Notes under the pieces: model-generated
The model's input: only the letters and a program-made list of their open reading frames with translations
The model's database searches: none
What the model was told of the DNA's origin: nothing
Shown: one piece after another, positions 1 through 8,261 of the stretch
Layout: every line of letters begins with the position of its first letter
Position numbering within the stretch: position 1 is the stretch's first letter
From: a virus
IMG/VR virus record: IMGVR_UViG_3300046010_007959
Location: 1 to 49,453 of that record
Reading direction: 5' to 3' (one strand)
Length of the DNA stretch: 49,453 nucleotides
Translations under genes and position numbers: made by a program

Positions 1-612
1 TAATTTAACACCGTTTTCGTTAGCAACACGCACCAAGTCTCTGACTGTGTCAATTTCAAATGTGCCGGCTTGATGATCTTCGTGACATAGGCTACCTGTC
101 TGTGCTACTACGAATTCTAAATTAGGTATGTTCTTAGCAAAGGCCACATCGTTCTTATACTTGATAGCACCTGCGGCTACACCTACGTTTTCTTCTGTGC
201 CAAACTCAAAGCGGATGTTGGGATTTAAGTCTATGCAGAATTTAAATAGTTCTTCAGCAATGCCATAGGTATCATCTACACGACTGGTGTCAATGTGGAT
301 TAAATTAAAACCTTGTTCAATATCGTAGGCGATGGTTTTCTTAGTCGCTTCAACGGCATCTTTAAGGCTTAAGCCTTTTTCACTATCTAAGAAGTATGGG
401 CCGCAATGATCGCGACACATCCAAACGTAGTCAGTTGGTAGTGTGTTTAATAGAGCTCGCAGTTCTGGAGTAGTCATTACATAACCCGTTTCTGCATCAA
501 CTTGATTACGGCTTGCGATAATCATCAAAGGTCTTTTTGTATCGTGTGTGTAGTTACAGATTGCTGTAATCACTTCACGACTCATTGGACCAAATCCCAG
601 TCTAAAATCCAT
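1..612 (-). CDS. GatZ/KbaZ-like TIM-barrel protein, 3' end cut by window edge
   Basis: The first 204 codons of a minus-strand gene that runs off the left edge. The translation begins MDFRLGFGPMSREVI and contains an IASRNQVDAETGYV stretch followed by a CRDHCGP motif. This resembles the class II tagatose-bisphosphate aldolase GatZ/KbaZ family, which has a similar SNQV...GGYTGM...GGDHLGP pattern. GatZ/KbaZ proteins are TIM-barrel non-catalytic or chaperone subunits, but homologues in polysaccharide clusters may act on other sugar phosphates. The ATG at 612 overlaps the last codons of the upstream phosphatase gene by 11 bases, so it is the last visible gene of a translationally coupled sugar operon. 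The substrate cannot be told from sequence. Confidence 0.6.
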   Translation of the reverse strand, partial: MDFRLGFGPMSREVITAICNYTHDTKRPLMIIASRNQVDAETGYVMTTPELRALLNTLPTDYVWMCRDHCGPYFLDSEKGLSLKDAVEATKKTIAYDIEQGFNLIHIDTSRVDDTYGIAEELFKFCIDLNPNIRFEFGTEENVGVAAGAIKYKNDVAFAKNIPNLEFVVAQTGSLCHEDHQAGTFEIDTVRDLVRVANENGVKL

Positions 613-1072
613 TTTCAATCCCCATTAAATACATAATATGCACGCAGGCATCCATAACCGCTCCTTTACCGCCTTCACGGTCTGTAACAACGTCTGCGTT
701 TTCAATTGCTGTTTTCCAAGCCTGTGCTGGGGCAAAACTTAAACCCACGTGTGGGAATATCTTTGCATCGTAAGGTCCGTCACCCATGAAGATAGTTTCC
801 GTTGGATCTCCCTTGCTTAAGACCCATTTAAGTCTATCCTTTTCTTTAACCATAGTCACAGGAAACTTCATATGCGTAGTAATACGGTTATAGGTGATAG
901 GCCAGCCATTTTCATCAGCACTGACAAACTCTATGTCTAGATGATCACGGAGCATTTTTAATCCGTCGTGATCATAATTACCAAAGGCCTTGAATGGTTT
1001 CCCATCTGCGCCCCAATACAGCATGCCATCATTTAATACACCATCTACATCCATGATAAAACGTTTATACAT
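602..1072 (-). CDS. HAD phosphatase, KdsC-like
   Basis: A 156-residue protein with the short, capless architecture of KdsC-type HAD phosphatases, which remove phosphate from sugar-acid phosphates such as KDO-8-phosphate. Motif I is DVDGVLNDG at residues 8-16, with D8 as expected nucleophile and D10 as acid/base. Lysines at 77 and 79 are candidates for motif III, and GDGPYD at 97-102 is motif IV. A GGKGAV segment near 134-139 matches the GGxGAVRE end of the family. Motif II is SAD instead of the usual SGR. The start at 1072 touches the stop of the nucleotidyltransferase-kinase gene, and the 3' end overlaps the GatZ-like gene. The context suggests synthesis of an activated sugar; the exact substrate is unknown. 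Confidence 0.8.
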   Translation of the reverse strand: MYKRFIMDVDGVLNDGMLYWGADGKPFKAFGNYDHDGLKMLRDHLDIEFVSADENGWPITYNRITTHMKFPVTMVKEKDRLKWVLSKGDPTETIFMGDGPYDAKIFPHVGLSFAPAQAWKTAIENADVVTDREGGKGAVMDACVHIMYLMGIENGF

Positions 1073-2676
1073 TATCCTAATACCTTGCTAAAGTGTAACT
1101 GTGCTAATGCTACCAAGAACTTGTCAAATGGTGCTTCATGTAACGGGCTCATGTTCAAGTAGATGATTGGCACTAAGGTCTTGACTTTCTTCCAATCTAA
1201 TCCTTGTTTAACTACCCAACGCTGTAAGATATCTTCATATACCTGTACATCTTTTACGCTGGGAACTTCTATTGTAGCATAATCATTGCGTTCTGTATAG
1301 CTGTAACGTTCATGTTTGATATCTTTATAGCTCAGATGTAGGCCACCTAGCATCTTGGCTAGATCGTAGTATTGGTCGCCATATAGTGCGCCACCAAAGT
1401 CAGTGCGCCAATCAATGGCAGTGAACTTATCTTTATAATGTTCTCTATGTATTTCTGTATCAGTTAGAGGGCCAAGATACTGTCCATGTTGATAAATGGT
1501 ATTATCAAAGTGTAGGTCACCGTGGATAAACTTCCATGATGTTTCTGTTGTTAACCAAGTAAAGTCAATCTTGCTTAGGTATGTGTCGATAGTATCTACT
1601 TCGACACCATTGACCACACAGGGTTCACTCCAGGTAGCATACTTGGCACGGAACATTTCTACACGTTCCATGGTTTTATCATGATAGAATTTATTACAGA
1701 TAGTAAAATGATCGATATCAGCATCGTTCTCAGATGGAGCAGGTTTCCACAATGTTGTTTCACACCACTCTAACATTTTTTCAAATACTTCTGGTGAATA
1801 TTGATTATAAACGATATCACCTTTGGCAAAGTCGTGTATTAGGAAGTTACCTGATTGTTCTACGTTGCTAGGCATGGCTTCTGGATTACAATTAGCTCGT
1901 TTAACACGCATTTCTGCCTGCTTAGGATTAGTCCAGAACTTGATGATCTTCTTATTATCGTTGTAGAATAGTTCATCTGGCTTAGGAAAACTCACATCAG
2001 TGAATTCACTAGATAATTCTTCCCATTTCTCATAAGTGCCAAAGTCTTTCCAACCACGGACTGTGTGTGCTCGTAATTTTAATCCATCAAATCCTTCTGG
2101 AGTTTCTTTGGCTTTACGATGTATTAAGTTGTTTAGGTATTGATCATCTTTAGCATACATCAAACCAATGAACGCATCAACTGCGGTCTTGCTAGGTATT
2201 TTATTCTTTACACTGATGATCTTATCGGCTTCACGTTCAATCCAACAGTAGTCCTGTGAGATATTACTATCAACTGGATGGACACCAATCCAATCGTGAT
2301 CTAGTTTATCACGGTATTCAAAGTCAAATAAGGTATCACAGGCTAACCACATGAATCCACCATGTAGATATTTGGCACAGGCCTGTATGCTTGTAGCAGG
2401 ACCCGTATCACCTTCCGCATAGTTAGGAATATCTACAAACACCACATCTTTATCACTATGGACTACACCAACATAATCTTTAATATACTGTCCCATGTGC
2501 CCACAGGCAACGACGAAGCGTGTGCCCACATCAAACTTTTCCATGATGTGGCTGATCAATGGTTTGTTGTCATAGGGTATAAGTGCCTTAGGTACCATGC
2601 GACTGAATGGACCCATACGACGACCGTAGCCCGCGGCTAGGATTAATACTGTGAGTTTATTGTTGATGTTCGGCAT
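1072..2676 (-). CDS. Nucleotidyltransferase fused to a choline-kinase-like phosphotransferase
   Basis: A two-domain protein of about 534 residues. The N-terminal half is a sugar or choline nucleotidyltransferase: LAAGYGRRMGPFS followed by PKALIP at residues 13-34 is the NTP-binding signature. The C-terminal half has the kinase signature of the aminoglycoside phosphotransferase/choline kinase family, HGDLHFDN at about 385-392 (catalytic Asp) and IDWR at about 421-424 (metal-binding Asp). One polypeptide could therefore phosphorylate a small alcohol or sugar and then activate it with a nucleotide. I chose the ATG at 2676 because GGAAG lies 5 bases upstream; the reading frame is open to 2775 inside the cupin gene. 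It overlaps the cupin gene by 20 bases and abuts the HAD gene. Substrate unknown. Confidence 0.75.
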   Translation of the reverse strand: MPNINNKLTVLILAAGYGRRMGPFSRMVPKALIPYDNKPLISHIMEKFDVGTRFVVACGHMGQYIKDYVGVVHSDKDVVFVDIPNYAEGDTGPATSIQACAKYLHGGFMWLACDTLFDFEYRDKLDHDWIGVHPVDSNISQDYCWIEREADKIISVKNKIPSKTAVDAFIGLMYAKDDQYLNNLIHRKAKETPEGFDGLKLRAHTVRGWKDFGTYEKWEELSSEFTDVSFPKPDELFYNDNKKIIKFWTNPKQAEMRVKRANCNPEAMPSNVEQSGNFLIHDFAKGDIVYNQYSPEVFEKMLEWCETTLWKPAPSENDADIDHFTICNKFYHDKTMERVEMFRAKYATWSEPCVVNGVEVDTIDTYLSKIDFTWLTTETSWKFIHGDLHFDNTIYQHGQYLGPLTDTEIHREHYKDKFTAIDWRTDFGGALYGDQYYDLAKMLGGLHLSYKDIKHERYSYTERNDYATIEVPSVKDVQVYEDILQRWVVKQGLDWKKVKTLVPIIYLNMSPLHEAPFDKFLVALAQLHFSKVLG

Positions 2677-3130
2677 CGATTCTTCCATGTCCTCTGTTTG
2701 CAGAGTCTTCAAGACGTATAACGTCATCCAATTGAGTAGTGCTGGCTTCTGTGTAGTGTAGATCATTATGTGCAACCATACGATGAATAGTGCAAGGTGG
2801 AGTATGGAATACTGCTCCGGGTGCTAGTTCTTCAGTGATCAATTCACTTTTGATCTGTGCGATTTCCTCAGCTGAATATCCGCCAGCTAGATAACGCTCG
2901 CAATCAAACGGTTTAGGATGATAGATCAGCGCACCATTGCCCACATGTAAATGGATACTTTCTGATTTAAATTGGTGGACTTGTAGGCTAGTAACAAAGC
3001 CTGCTTTTAAGATTAATTCTTTGAGTGCAAATGGGTAAACATCGCTACCTGGCATTAGCCAAGTTTCGGTTCCCCAAGGTTTATGAACTACGTGACAGTT
3101 CTCTATTCTTTGAAAATCTACAGTCATCAT
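2657..3130 (-). CDS. Cupin protein, mannose-6-phosphate isomerase C-terminal type
   Basis: A 157-residue single-domain cupin. KPWGTETW near residues 17-24 and the late segment TQLDDVIRLED resemble the cupin domain of type II phosphomannose isomerase/GDP-mannose pyrophosphorylase. Candidate metal ligands are the histidines in VHQFKSESIHLH and the later PPCTIHR. It is the first gene of the left sugar operon and probably isomerises or binds a sugar phosphate for the fused nucleotidyltransferase next to it. A ribosome site (AGGGG) precedes two adjacent ATG codons. Upstream lies a sigma-70-type promoter with a late-type box in its spacer. The exact reaction is inferred only from the family. Confidence 0.7.
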   Translation of the reverse strand: MMTVDFQRIENCHVVHKPWGTETWLMPGSDVYPFALKELILKAGFVTSLQVHQFKSESIHLHVGNGALIYHPKPFDCERYLAGGYSAEEIAQIKSELITEELAPGAVFHTPPCTIHRMVAHNDLHYTEASTTQLDDVIRLEDSANRGHGRIDAEHQQ

Positions 3131-3150
3131 TGACCCCTAGTTGATAATAC

Positions 3151-3179
3151 ATTTTACAATATTTATCGACCAGTGTCAA
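3151..3179 (-). promoter_or_regulatory. Sigma-70-like promoter with embedded late box
   Basis: On the minus strand TTGACA (3179-3174), a 17-base spacer and TAAAAT (3156-3151) form a near-consensus host promoter about 20 bases upstream of the cupin gene. The spacer contains GATAAATA (3167-3160), which matches the T4-type late box seen elsewhere here. It is likely the promoter of the left sugar operon, perhaps used both early and late. Confidence 0.6.
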
Positions 3180-3199
3180 CGGTAAAAAAATTTATTTGA

Positions 3200-3355
3200 T
3201 TAACAGCAATCGCTTAAACTATCAATCCAACGTCTATTACACACTGTGTCTTTATCGTCACATGGTGTTTCTACTTGTGGTTGAACTGGTTTAGCAGGAA
3301 TGCTTGCGACCATAGCTTCTGTAGCTAAGTCGGATAGGTCCGCTTGTTTAGTCAT
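3200..3355 (-). CDS. Small protein of 51 residues, function unknown
   Basis: A short reading frame starting MTKQADLSDLATEAM and ending in LSDCC, with four cysteines in its C-terminal third (residues 32, 39, 50, 51). A strong ribosome site, AAAGGA, lies 8 bases before the ATG, which is the main reason for calling it real. A proline-rich linker (about 20-31) separates an acidic N-terminus from the Cys-containing tail. It lies between a terminator-like hairpin and the cupin operon promoter. I do not recognise the family; metal binding or disulphide formation is only a guess. Confidence 0.55.
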   Translation of the reverse strand: MTKQADLSDLATEAMVASIPAKPVQPQVETPCDDKDTVCNRRWIDSLSDCC

Positions 3356-3386
3356 TTTATTTCCTTTCGCCTTTTGGGCAGTTGTT

Positions 3387-3411
3387 AAAATATAGCGATT
3401 GTGTCGCTATA
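3387..3411 (-). terminator. Rho-independent terminator
   Basis: Perfect 8-bp inverted repeat TATAGCGA / TCGCTATA with a 5-base loop (3391-3411). Read on the minus strand it is followed by TTTT. It lies 15 bases after the end of the single-TM protein gene and would end that early transcript. Confidence 0.65.
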
Positions 3412-3425
3412 CAATTATTTAGTTG

Positions 3426-3749
3426 TTACGGTAGTTTAGGTGCACCTAATGCGTCTAATAAGCTGTCCACACTGGCATACCAGTTTTCTGTAATGTTAAT
3501 ACCATAGAATATCACACCGCGGGCGGTATCACTGAACCCGCTGAGTATGATGATAAATGCTATAACCCAAACTATAGTCCAAACACTGACTTTGGTATCT
3601 GTGCCATCATGAAACAGTGGGCGATCTGGACGATTCGTTGACCAATGTTTTGGTGTTAAGTCATTTAATCCACGCGAGGATTGGAACCAATCAGTTCTAT
3701 TTGGATTACCGTGCTTGCCCCAATTTGGGTCTTGATATCTATCACTCAT
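3426..3749 (-). CDS. Single-pass membrane protein, function unknown
   Basis: A 107-residue protein with a polar N-terminal half rich in Asn, Arg and Trp (about 1-52) and one hydrophobic segment, roughly VWTIVWVIAFIIILSGF, at about 56-72. The rest is a short amphipathic tail. The frame extends to a GTG at 3764, but the ATG at 3749 is the likely start: a consensus sigma-70 -10 box ends only 6 bases before it, so the transcript may have no leader. It lies just downstream of the SleB-like hydrolase and has its own promoter and terminator. A lysis accessory or holin-like role is possible from position alone; nothing in the sequence proves it. Confidence 0.6.
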   Translation of the reverse strand: MSDRYQDPNWGKHGNPNRTDWFQSSRGLNDLTPKHWSTNRPDRPLFHDGTDTKVSVWTIVWVIAFIIILSGFSDTARGVIFYGINITENWYASVDSLLDALGAPKLP

Positions 3750-3755
3750 GCATGT

Positions 3756-3784
3756 ATTATACACGAGTGATAGGCAGTTGTCAA
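3756..3784 (-). promoter_or_regulatory. Consensus sigma-70 promoter (TTGACA-N17-TATAAT)
   Basis: Both hexamers match the bacterial consensus exactly: TTGACA at 3784-3779 and TATAAT at 3761-3756, with a 17-base spacer. It drives the membrane protein gene at 3749. Only 6 bases separate the -10 box from the ATG, so the mRNA would be leaderless or nearly so. Confidence 0.8.
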
Positions 3785-3787
3785 TCT

Positions 3788-4351
3788 TTATTTTTGACGC
3801 TTGTAGAACACATGGTTACCAATTTTGGTAGCAACCTTGTGTGGCCAACGTGGGTTAACCTTTACTGAGTCTTCGTGGAACCACATAACATCTTGATCGA
3901 TCTTGGCTACTTTCTGACCTTCTAAGAAAACTCGCTTAGCGGCAATGTAACTAGGCTCACTCGGCCTGATGACACGTGATTTATTAAGGTCGCTGTCACA
4001 ATACCATGAGAATTGACACACCTTGGTATTGCTACCCACTATAGTGGATTGTGCTACTACCGCGCATAAGTCCTTGGGGAACAAGCCACTGCGGGCACGA
4101 TTGACTGTGACCTGAGCCACTGCCATCTGTCCTGCCATAGGTTCGCCATTGGCTTCGTAAAATACATTACGGGCTAGGCAGGCCAATTGACGTTCTAAGA
4201 TTTTGGTTTGTTGTTGCTGTGCTCGGGCTATCTTAAAACCAAAGGCACGGTCTTGATTACCGCTGGCTACTGATGTTACTGTTAGTGCTAAAACTGCTGT
4301 GGACATTATTGTCCAGGTTAGTATTTTTTTGAGACGTGAAAACTCGCTCAT
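3788..4351 (-). CDS. SleB-like cell wall hydrolase with N-terminal membrane anchor
   Basis: A 187-residue protein with a hydrophobic N-terminal segment (about 11-30, signal anchor) and a Hydrolase_2/SleB-type domain. The domain shows LARNVFYEANGEP (59-71), where the Glu after Tyr is the likely catalytic residue, and AQVTVNR (79-85), both typical of SleB/CwlJ lytic enzymes that cut peptidoglycan. A CQFSWYCD segment follows. Four cysteines could form disulphides in the periplasm. A GGAGGG ribosome site lies 7 bases before the ATG. It is the best endolysin candidate in this window; the anchor suggests export by the host Sec system, as with SAR-type endolysins. Confidence 0.8.
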   Translation of the reverse strand: MSEFSRLKKILTWTIMSTAVLALTVTSVASGNQDRAFGFKIARAQQQQTKILERQLACLARNVFYEANGEPMAGQMAVAQVTVNRARSGLFPKDLCAVVAQSTIVGSNTKVCQFSWYCDSDLNKSRVIRPSEPSYIAAKRVFLEGQKVAKIDQDVMWFHEDSVKVNPRWPHKVATKIGNHVFYKRQK

Positions 4352-4391
4352 ATCTTTCCCTCCTGTTAGTCTTGTCTTAAGGCTGATCTTC

Positions 4392-4595
4392 CTAAGATTT
4401 TACACCGGTCGCATGATTGCGATCGATATAATGTTGGCATGATTTAGTTGGCGTTCTTAGTGCTACTAAATCATAATCTTCAAATGGAGCATGGTTAACT
4501 CCTGTGCTTGATGTGTGTCTGTGACAACTTTCTCTCATTGTGCAATATCTCCCTGCGCAATAGTATCTTGATTCGGTTTCATGGTTATTACTCAT
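4392..4595 (-). CDS. Small Cys/His-rich protein
   Basis: A 67-residue protein with cysteines and histidines in an N-terminal cluster (CAGRYCTMRESCHRH, about 13-27) and another CQHY near 53-56. The pattern could bind zinc. A strong GGAGG ribosome site lies 8 bases before the ATG. It precedes the SleB-like gene with a gap of 40 bases, so the two may be cotranscribed. I do not recognise the family and assign no function. Confidence 0.6.
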   Translation of the reverse strand: MSNNHETESRYYCAGRYCTMRESCHRHTSSTGVNHAPFEDYDLVALRTPTKSCQHYIDRNHATGVKS

Positions 4596-4677
4596 TCTGA
4601 ATCCTCCGAACGTAGTAATATGTAGTCATATGGATATGGACTTTTATGCGTATATTACTTGGAGGTAATTGAGATAA

Positions 4678-5517
4678 CTACTCTAATCCTAAGATATTAG
4701 GAGTTTGCTGTAAGATTTTAGTCCTATAGTAGTTCCAAACAGCATATAATTCAGCACTTTCATATCGATTTACCAATGTTTTCAGTGTTGATAATGTTTG
4801 GATATCACCCAAGACCGGCATATACTTGGGCAACGCTGTGGCACCTGTATAAATGAATGGGCAGACCTTAAACCCTTCCAATTCTAAAAATGTAGGAATC
4901 AATCTCTCGATTAAAAATGTGAAGTTTGGCAATGAGTGATCATGTGCATAGTTACTTCGGCCAGCACCAAATACTTCTTCTTTAAATTTTGGATCTTTAT
5001 CTGCTTCTGTGAACAGGCTACGACTGAAGGTCATGAACTTTTCCCAAAATCTGCGATTGCCAATAACATAGTTAGCAAATACAGTGCGCTTGTTATCTAA
5101 CATCATGCTTTTAACATCTATCGTTTCATAGCCCAATTTAGCAAAAAACTTGTTGCCTATTCCACTGATATCGGGATGATGGAGATCACCTTGTTCCCAA
5201 CTGTTGGCAAACAATGCTTCGTTAACTATGCAGGGATTGAATAGGTAAACTTCGTAATCCGGATTGTTAGCAATATGATCTAACACCTGTTGACCTGACA
5301 GATTTGTTTTTTCTCGAAACTTCCAGCTGACATATCCCCATAGATCTAAATTTTCCTCTAATCGTTGTTCATGGAATCTATCCCAGACATCCCACTCTCG
5401 AAGTTCTGGGCGAGGATTGGCTGTATTATCCAATGGAGCGAATTTTGGATCACATTGATCCCGTAGTTCAGGTTTAAAGTATATTTGAAAGATTTTTGTG
5501 TTGTTTGACGTAATCAT
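4678..5517 (-). CDS. Uncharacterised protein of glycan clusters
   Basis: A 279-residue protein beginning with KIFQIYF and rich in aromatic residues (PELREWDVWDRF, DLWGYVSWKF). It resembles uncharacterised proteins found next to glycosyltransferases in bacterial polysaccharide clusters; I recall the pattern but no assigned reaction. A FNPCIVNEA segment and a DHSLPNFTFLIERL segment look conserved. It overlaps the upstream glycosyltransferase gene by 44 bases, so it is the last gene of the 4.7-10.9 kb operon. A role in transferring or modifying sugar is inferred from context only. Confidence 0.55.
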   Translation of the reverse strand: MITSNNTKIFQIYFKPELRDQCDPKFAPLDNTANPRPELREWDVWDRFHEQRLEENLDLWGYVSWKFREKTNLSGQQVLDHIANNPDYEVYLFNPCIVNEALFANSWEQGDLHHPDISGIGNKFFAKLGYETIDVKSMMLDNKRTVFANYVIGNRRFWEKFMTFSRSLFTEADKDPKFKEEVFGAGRSNYAHDHSLPNFTFLIERLIPTFLELEGFKVCPFIYTGATALPKYMPVLGDIQTLSTLKTLVNRYESAELYAVWNYYRTKILQQTPNILGLE

Positions 5518-6262
5518 TGATGTCCTCTGTTAAATCTCTTGATCTAGGAATGAATTCATTTTCAAGCCTATAGGTTAGCGTTTCTTTATTGGTTATGTGA
5601 TGGAATCCCCAACCTCGTTGGCGATCTATCCATGGTATCTGTGTCTGTATCTGTAGCTTACGAGCGATACCACCATGATCAAACGGGCACCAACCATAGT
5701 AAAATATAGCCAAATCCATATTGCTGTACATATTATAATGACGACCTGGCGCCATACATTCTCTTGTGCTCTGTATAGGATAAGGTATGTTAGTATTATG
5801 TAGTCTGCGGCTGCGGCGTTCTAAGAAATCACGATCGCTGTCGCGGAAGCTAAATCCATTGCGGTATTGTTCATACAACGGCGAGTCTGGATTAGCCGTA
5901 CGTGTCCGATATTCTGTATCTACCATAAAGATACTTGGCACATATATTTCATTTGGTGCGTCTGTGTCCATCACCGTGTAGTCACCAATCAACTGCTCTG
6001 TTACGTTGAGACAGATCTTCCAACCTGTGATTTCTCTTTCAAGCTCGTTAACTTCAACATCGATTAAGTCTGCTTGGAAATCATTGTTGCGGCTGGTGAT
6101 GATGTCCCAAGTAGGGCAAATTTCTTTGATGATTTCTACACTATGATCAGTGCTGTGGTAATCGATCATTACACCATGATCAAATATCTGCTTATGGTGA
6201 TTGAGGAACCACGGCAACAGATATTCTTCGTTATAGAAATGACTGATTAAGGTTTTCTTCAT
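5474..6262 (-). CDS. Glycosyltransferase-like protein, paralogue A
   Basis: A 262-residue protein starting MKKTLISHFYNEEYLLPWFLNHH. The FYNEE...PWFLNHH...DHG pattern is that of GT2/GT92-like transferases that begin with a nucleotide-binding beta-strand and an Asn-Glu-Glu loop. DYHSTDHSVEII (about 34-45) fits the following nucleotide-binding strand, and VMDTDAP (about 97-103) may supply the metal-binding acidic pair. It is clearly paralogous to the next gene upstream (6265-7050), which shares FYNEE, DHG, MIDY.STD and CLNVTE. The gap between them is 2 bases. Donor and acceptor sugars are unknown. Confidence 0.7.
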   Translation of the reverse strand: MKKTLISHFYNEEYLLPWFLNHHKQIFDHGVMIDYHSTDHSVEIIKEICPTWDIITSRNNDFQADLIDVEVNELEREITGWKICLNVTEQLIGDYTVMDTDAPNEIYVPSIFMVDTEYRTRTANPDSPLYEQYRNGFSFRDSDRDFLERRSRRLHNTNIPYPIQSTRECMAPGRHYNMYSNMDLAIFYYGWCPFDHGGIARKLQIQTQIPWIDRQRGWGFHHITNKETLTYRLENEFIPRSRDLTEDINDYVKQHKNLSNIL

Positions 6263-6264
6263 TA

Positions 6265-7050
6265 CTAATCCTGTTTTGTAATGCGTTGATGATGTTCTAT
6301 AATAGGTGCGATTTCCGCTCTCAAATCTCTACTCAGAGGTCTATGTTGTTCTCTAATCCTTGATCTGGCACCATCTTCATCGGCTGTATGATGGCCAGCC
6401 ATAGCGTCTCTTTCGGTTTCTGAAATTTTCCCATAGATTTGGGTTTTTCTTTTAATCGCGGCCGGCGACACACTTGCATGACCATAATAAAAGATCACTA
6501 GATCTTTAAAAGATTGAGGTCCACCATGAAAATGCCTACCGGCCGAGTATTTTACTGGATAGTTGTGTATGCTGCGGTTCATTCTACCCATAGTACCACC
6601 TTTCATAATGCCGTTATTTATAAATTCATCGTATCCCCAATGGCATTGTTTGTGTAATGGATAGTTATAATCTAATATTGTTTGCCCTTGATCAGGATTT
6701 TCCATGTCAACAAAAACATAATTACCAACAAAATACTGTGTCGGGTCCAATAACTCTGCAAGATGATCTGTATTGCCGTACAAGAATTCAGTGACATTAA
6801 GACACATGCGCCATCCACCTAACATTTTTTCAATGTTCATGACTTCTTCGTCGACTTCAGCCGCATTAAAATGTTTGTTACGTGTATAACGGATTTCCCA
6901 GTCTGGACAGATCTCACGGATAATTTCCATGCTGCGATCAGTGCTGTAATAATCAATCATGATGCCATGATCAAATACTGCTTTATGATGCTTTAACCAC
7001 CATGGTAATAAAAACTCTTCATTGTAAAAGTGACATACAACTGTTTTCAT
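6265..7050 (-). CDS. Glycosyltransferase-like protein, paralogue B
   Basis: A 261-residue paralogue of the neighbouring transferase. The N-terminus MKTVVCHFYNEEFLLPWWL and the segments DHGIMIDYYSTDRSMEIIREICPDW and CLNVTEFLYG align with paralogue A, while the middle and C-terminal parts differ more. The pair looks like an old tandem duplication with divergence of the acceptor-binding half. An acidic pair VDMEN (about 109-113) is a candidate metal site. The start at 7050 touches the stop of the C-methyltransferase gene. It probably adds a different sugar in the same glycan. Confidence 0.7.
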   Translation of the reverse strand: MKTVVCHFYNEEFLLPWWLKHHKAVFDHGIMIDYYSTDRSMEIIREICPDWEIRYTRNKHFNAAEVDEEVMNIEKMLGGWRMCLNVTEFLYGNTDHLAELLDPTQYFVGNYVFVDMENPDQGQTILDYNYPLHKQCHWGYDEFINNGIMKGGTMGRMNRSIHNYPVKYSAGRHFHGGPQSFKDLVIFYYGHASVSPAAIKRKTQIYGKISETERDAMAGHHTADEDGARSRIREQHRPLSRDLRAEIAPIIEHHQRITKQD

Positions 7051-8261
7051 TACTCTACCTTAATAGTCGGAAAGTATCGAATAAACACATCACCTTCTTG
7101 GTCACGTTTAGTCTTAATTTTGCTACGGATTTCAGTGAAGAAATTCCAAGCCAATGGTACAAATGCTACCTTAACATCTTGACATTCGTCTAACATATCA
7201 ATATCTACTACAGGTATATTACTACCAGGACAGAACAATCCCTGTTTTAGAGGATTGTCATCTATGACGAAATCTAAGTTAATATCGCCAAAATTGATCA
7301 ATGTCATGCCCTTGGCCGCGGCGCCATAGCCCGCGATGACATATCCCAGACCGCGATAGTGTTGAATAGTCTCGTTGAGATCTTCCACGATAGTATAGCA
7401 ACGATCAGCATAGGTCGAATAGGTATTCATATCCTGCAGACCTTGTTCTCGTTCTTGATCTAATTGGAGCTGTACTGATTTCCTAGCACCAGGAACTTTG
7501 CTAAACACAAATACATAACTATTTCCATGTATTGGAGTTTTAGTTATGTCGATTATGTGCAGTCCGGCACGTTCAGCTAGAGCTGTCATCGACTTGCTGT
7601 TGAAGAAACTTAGGTGTTCATGATAGATAGTGTCAAACTCATTGTTCTTGATCATGTCAGCCTGACTGGTTTGTATGAATAAACGACTCTTGTCGTGCAT
7701 GATTTCTTTACACTGTTTTAAAAATTCCAATGGATAGCTGTTGTGCGCAAACACATTCTGCGCTGTGATGATGTCTAGATTCTTGCTGCCATAATGATAA
7801 GCATATTTGTCAGTGAAATAATCGCAGACCACGTCGTGGTTAGCTGAGCTCAACGGATGTAGGTTTTCAGCCGGATCAACACCATAGGTCTTTAATCCTA
7901 GAGCTTTGAATGAATTTAATTGACTGCCGTCGTTGCAGGCTATATCTAAAACTGTTTGTGGCGGAGTCTCAAAATATTCTAAGGTACGTTTAGCGAACCA
8001 ATCGAAGTAGTCACGGAGTGTCTGGCTGGTGCCACTTACATATAGATAGTTTTTAAACAATAAATCTGGATTTACTGCGTGGCTTAACTGTAGGTGTGTG
8101 CAGTCTTCACAGATGTTCAGCTTCAGCGGAAATAACAATTCCTCATCTTCCGCGGCTTTCTTAAAGCTGTTAGCCATTGGTTGTTCTTTTAGATCTAATA
8201 CTAGTTTTAATCTCTCACTGCCACAACACAGGCATTCTTTTAATTCTTTAGCATCTTGCAT
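7050..8261 (-). CDS. SAM-dependent sugar C-methyltransferase
   Basis: A 403-residue protein with the three-part layout of NDP-sugar C-methyltransferases (TylCIII/NovU type). An N-terminal zinc site is formed by C10/C13 and C51/C54 (CLCC and CEDC). A Rossmann domain carries the SAM motif VLDIACNDGSQL at about 104-115. A YHEHLSFFN segment near 213 resembles the conserved HEH region of the family, and the C-terminal domain contains a GYGAAAKG loop typical of the second nucleotide-binding fold. It would methylate a 4-keto sugar nucleotide, fitting the dehydratase encoded upstream. It overlaps the SDR gene by 14 bases. Confidence 0.85.
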   Translation of the reverse strand: MQDAKELKECLCCGSERLKLVLDLKEQPMANSFKKAAEDEELLFPLKLNICEDCTHLQLSHAVNPDLLFKNYLYVSGTSQTLRDYFDWFAKRTLEYFETPPQTVLDIACNDGSQLNSFKALGLKTYGVDPAENLHPLSSANHDVVCDYFTDKYAYHYGSKNLDIITAQNVFAHNSYPLEFLKQCKEIMHDKSRLFIQTSQADMIKNNEFDTIYHEHLSFFNSKSMTALAERAGLHIIDITKTPIHGNSYVFVFSKVPGARKSVQLQLDQEREQGLQDMNTYSTYADRCYTIVEDLNETIQHYRGLGYVIAGYGAAAKGMTLINFGDINLDFVIDDNPLKQGLFCPGSNIPVVDIDMLDECQDVKVAFVPLAWNFFTEIRSKIKTKRDQEGDVFIRYFPTIKVE

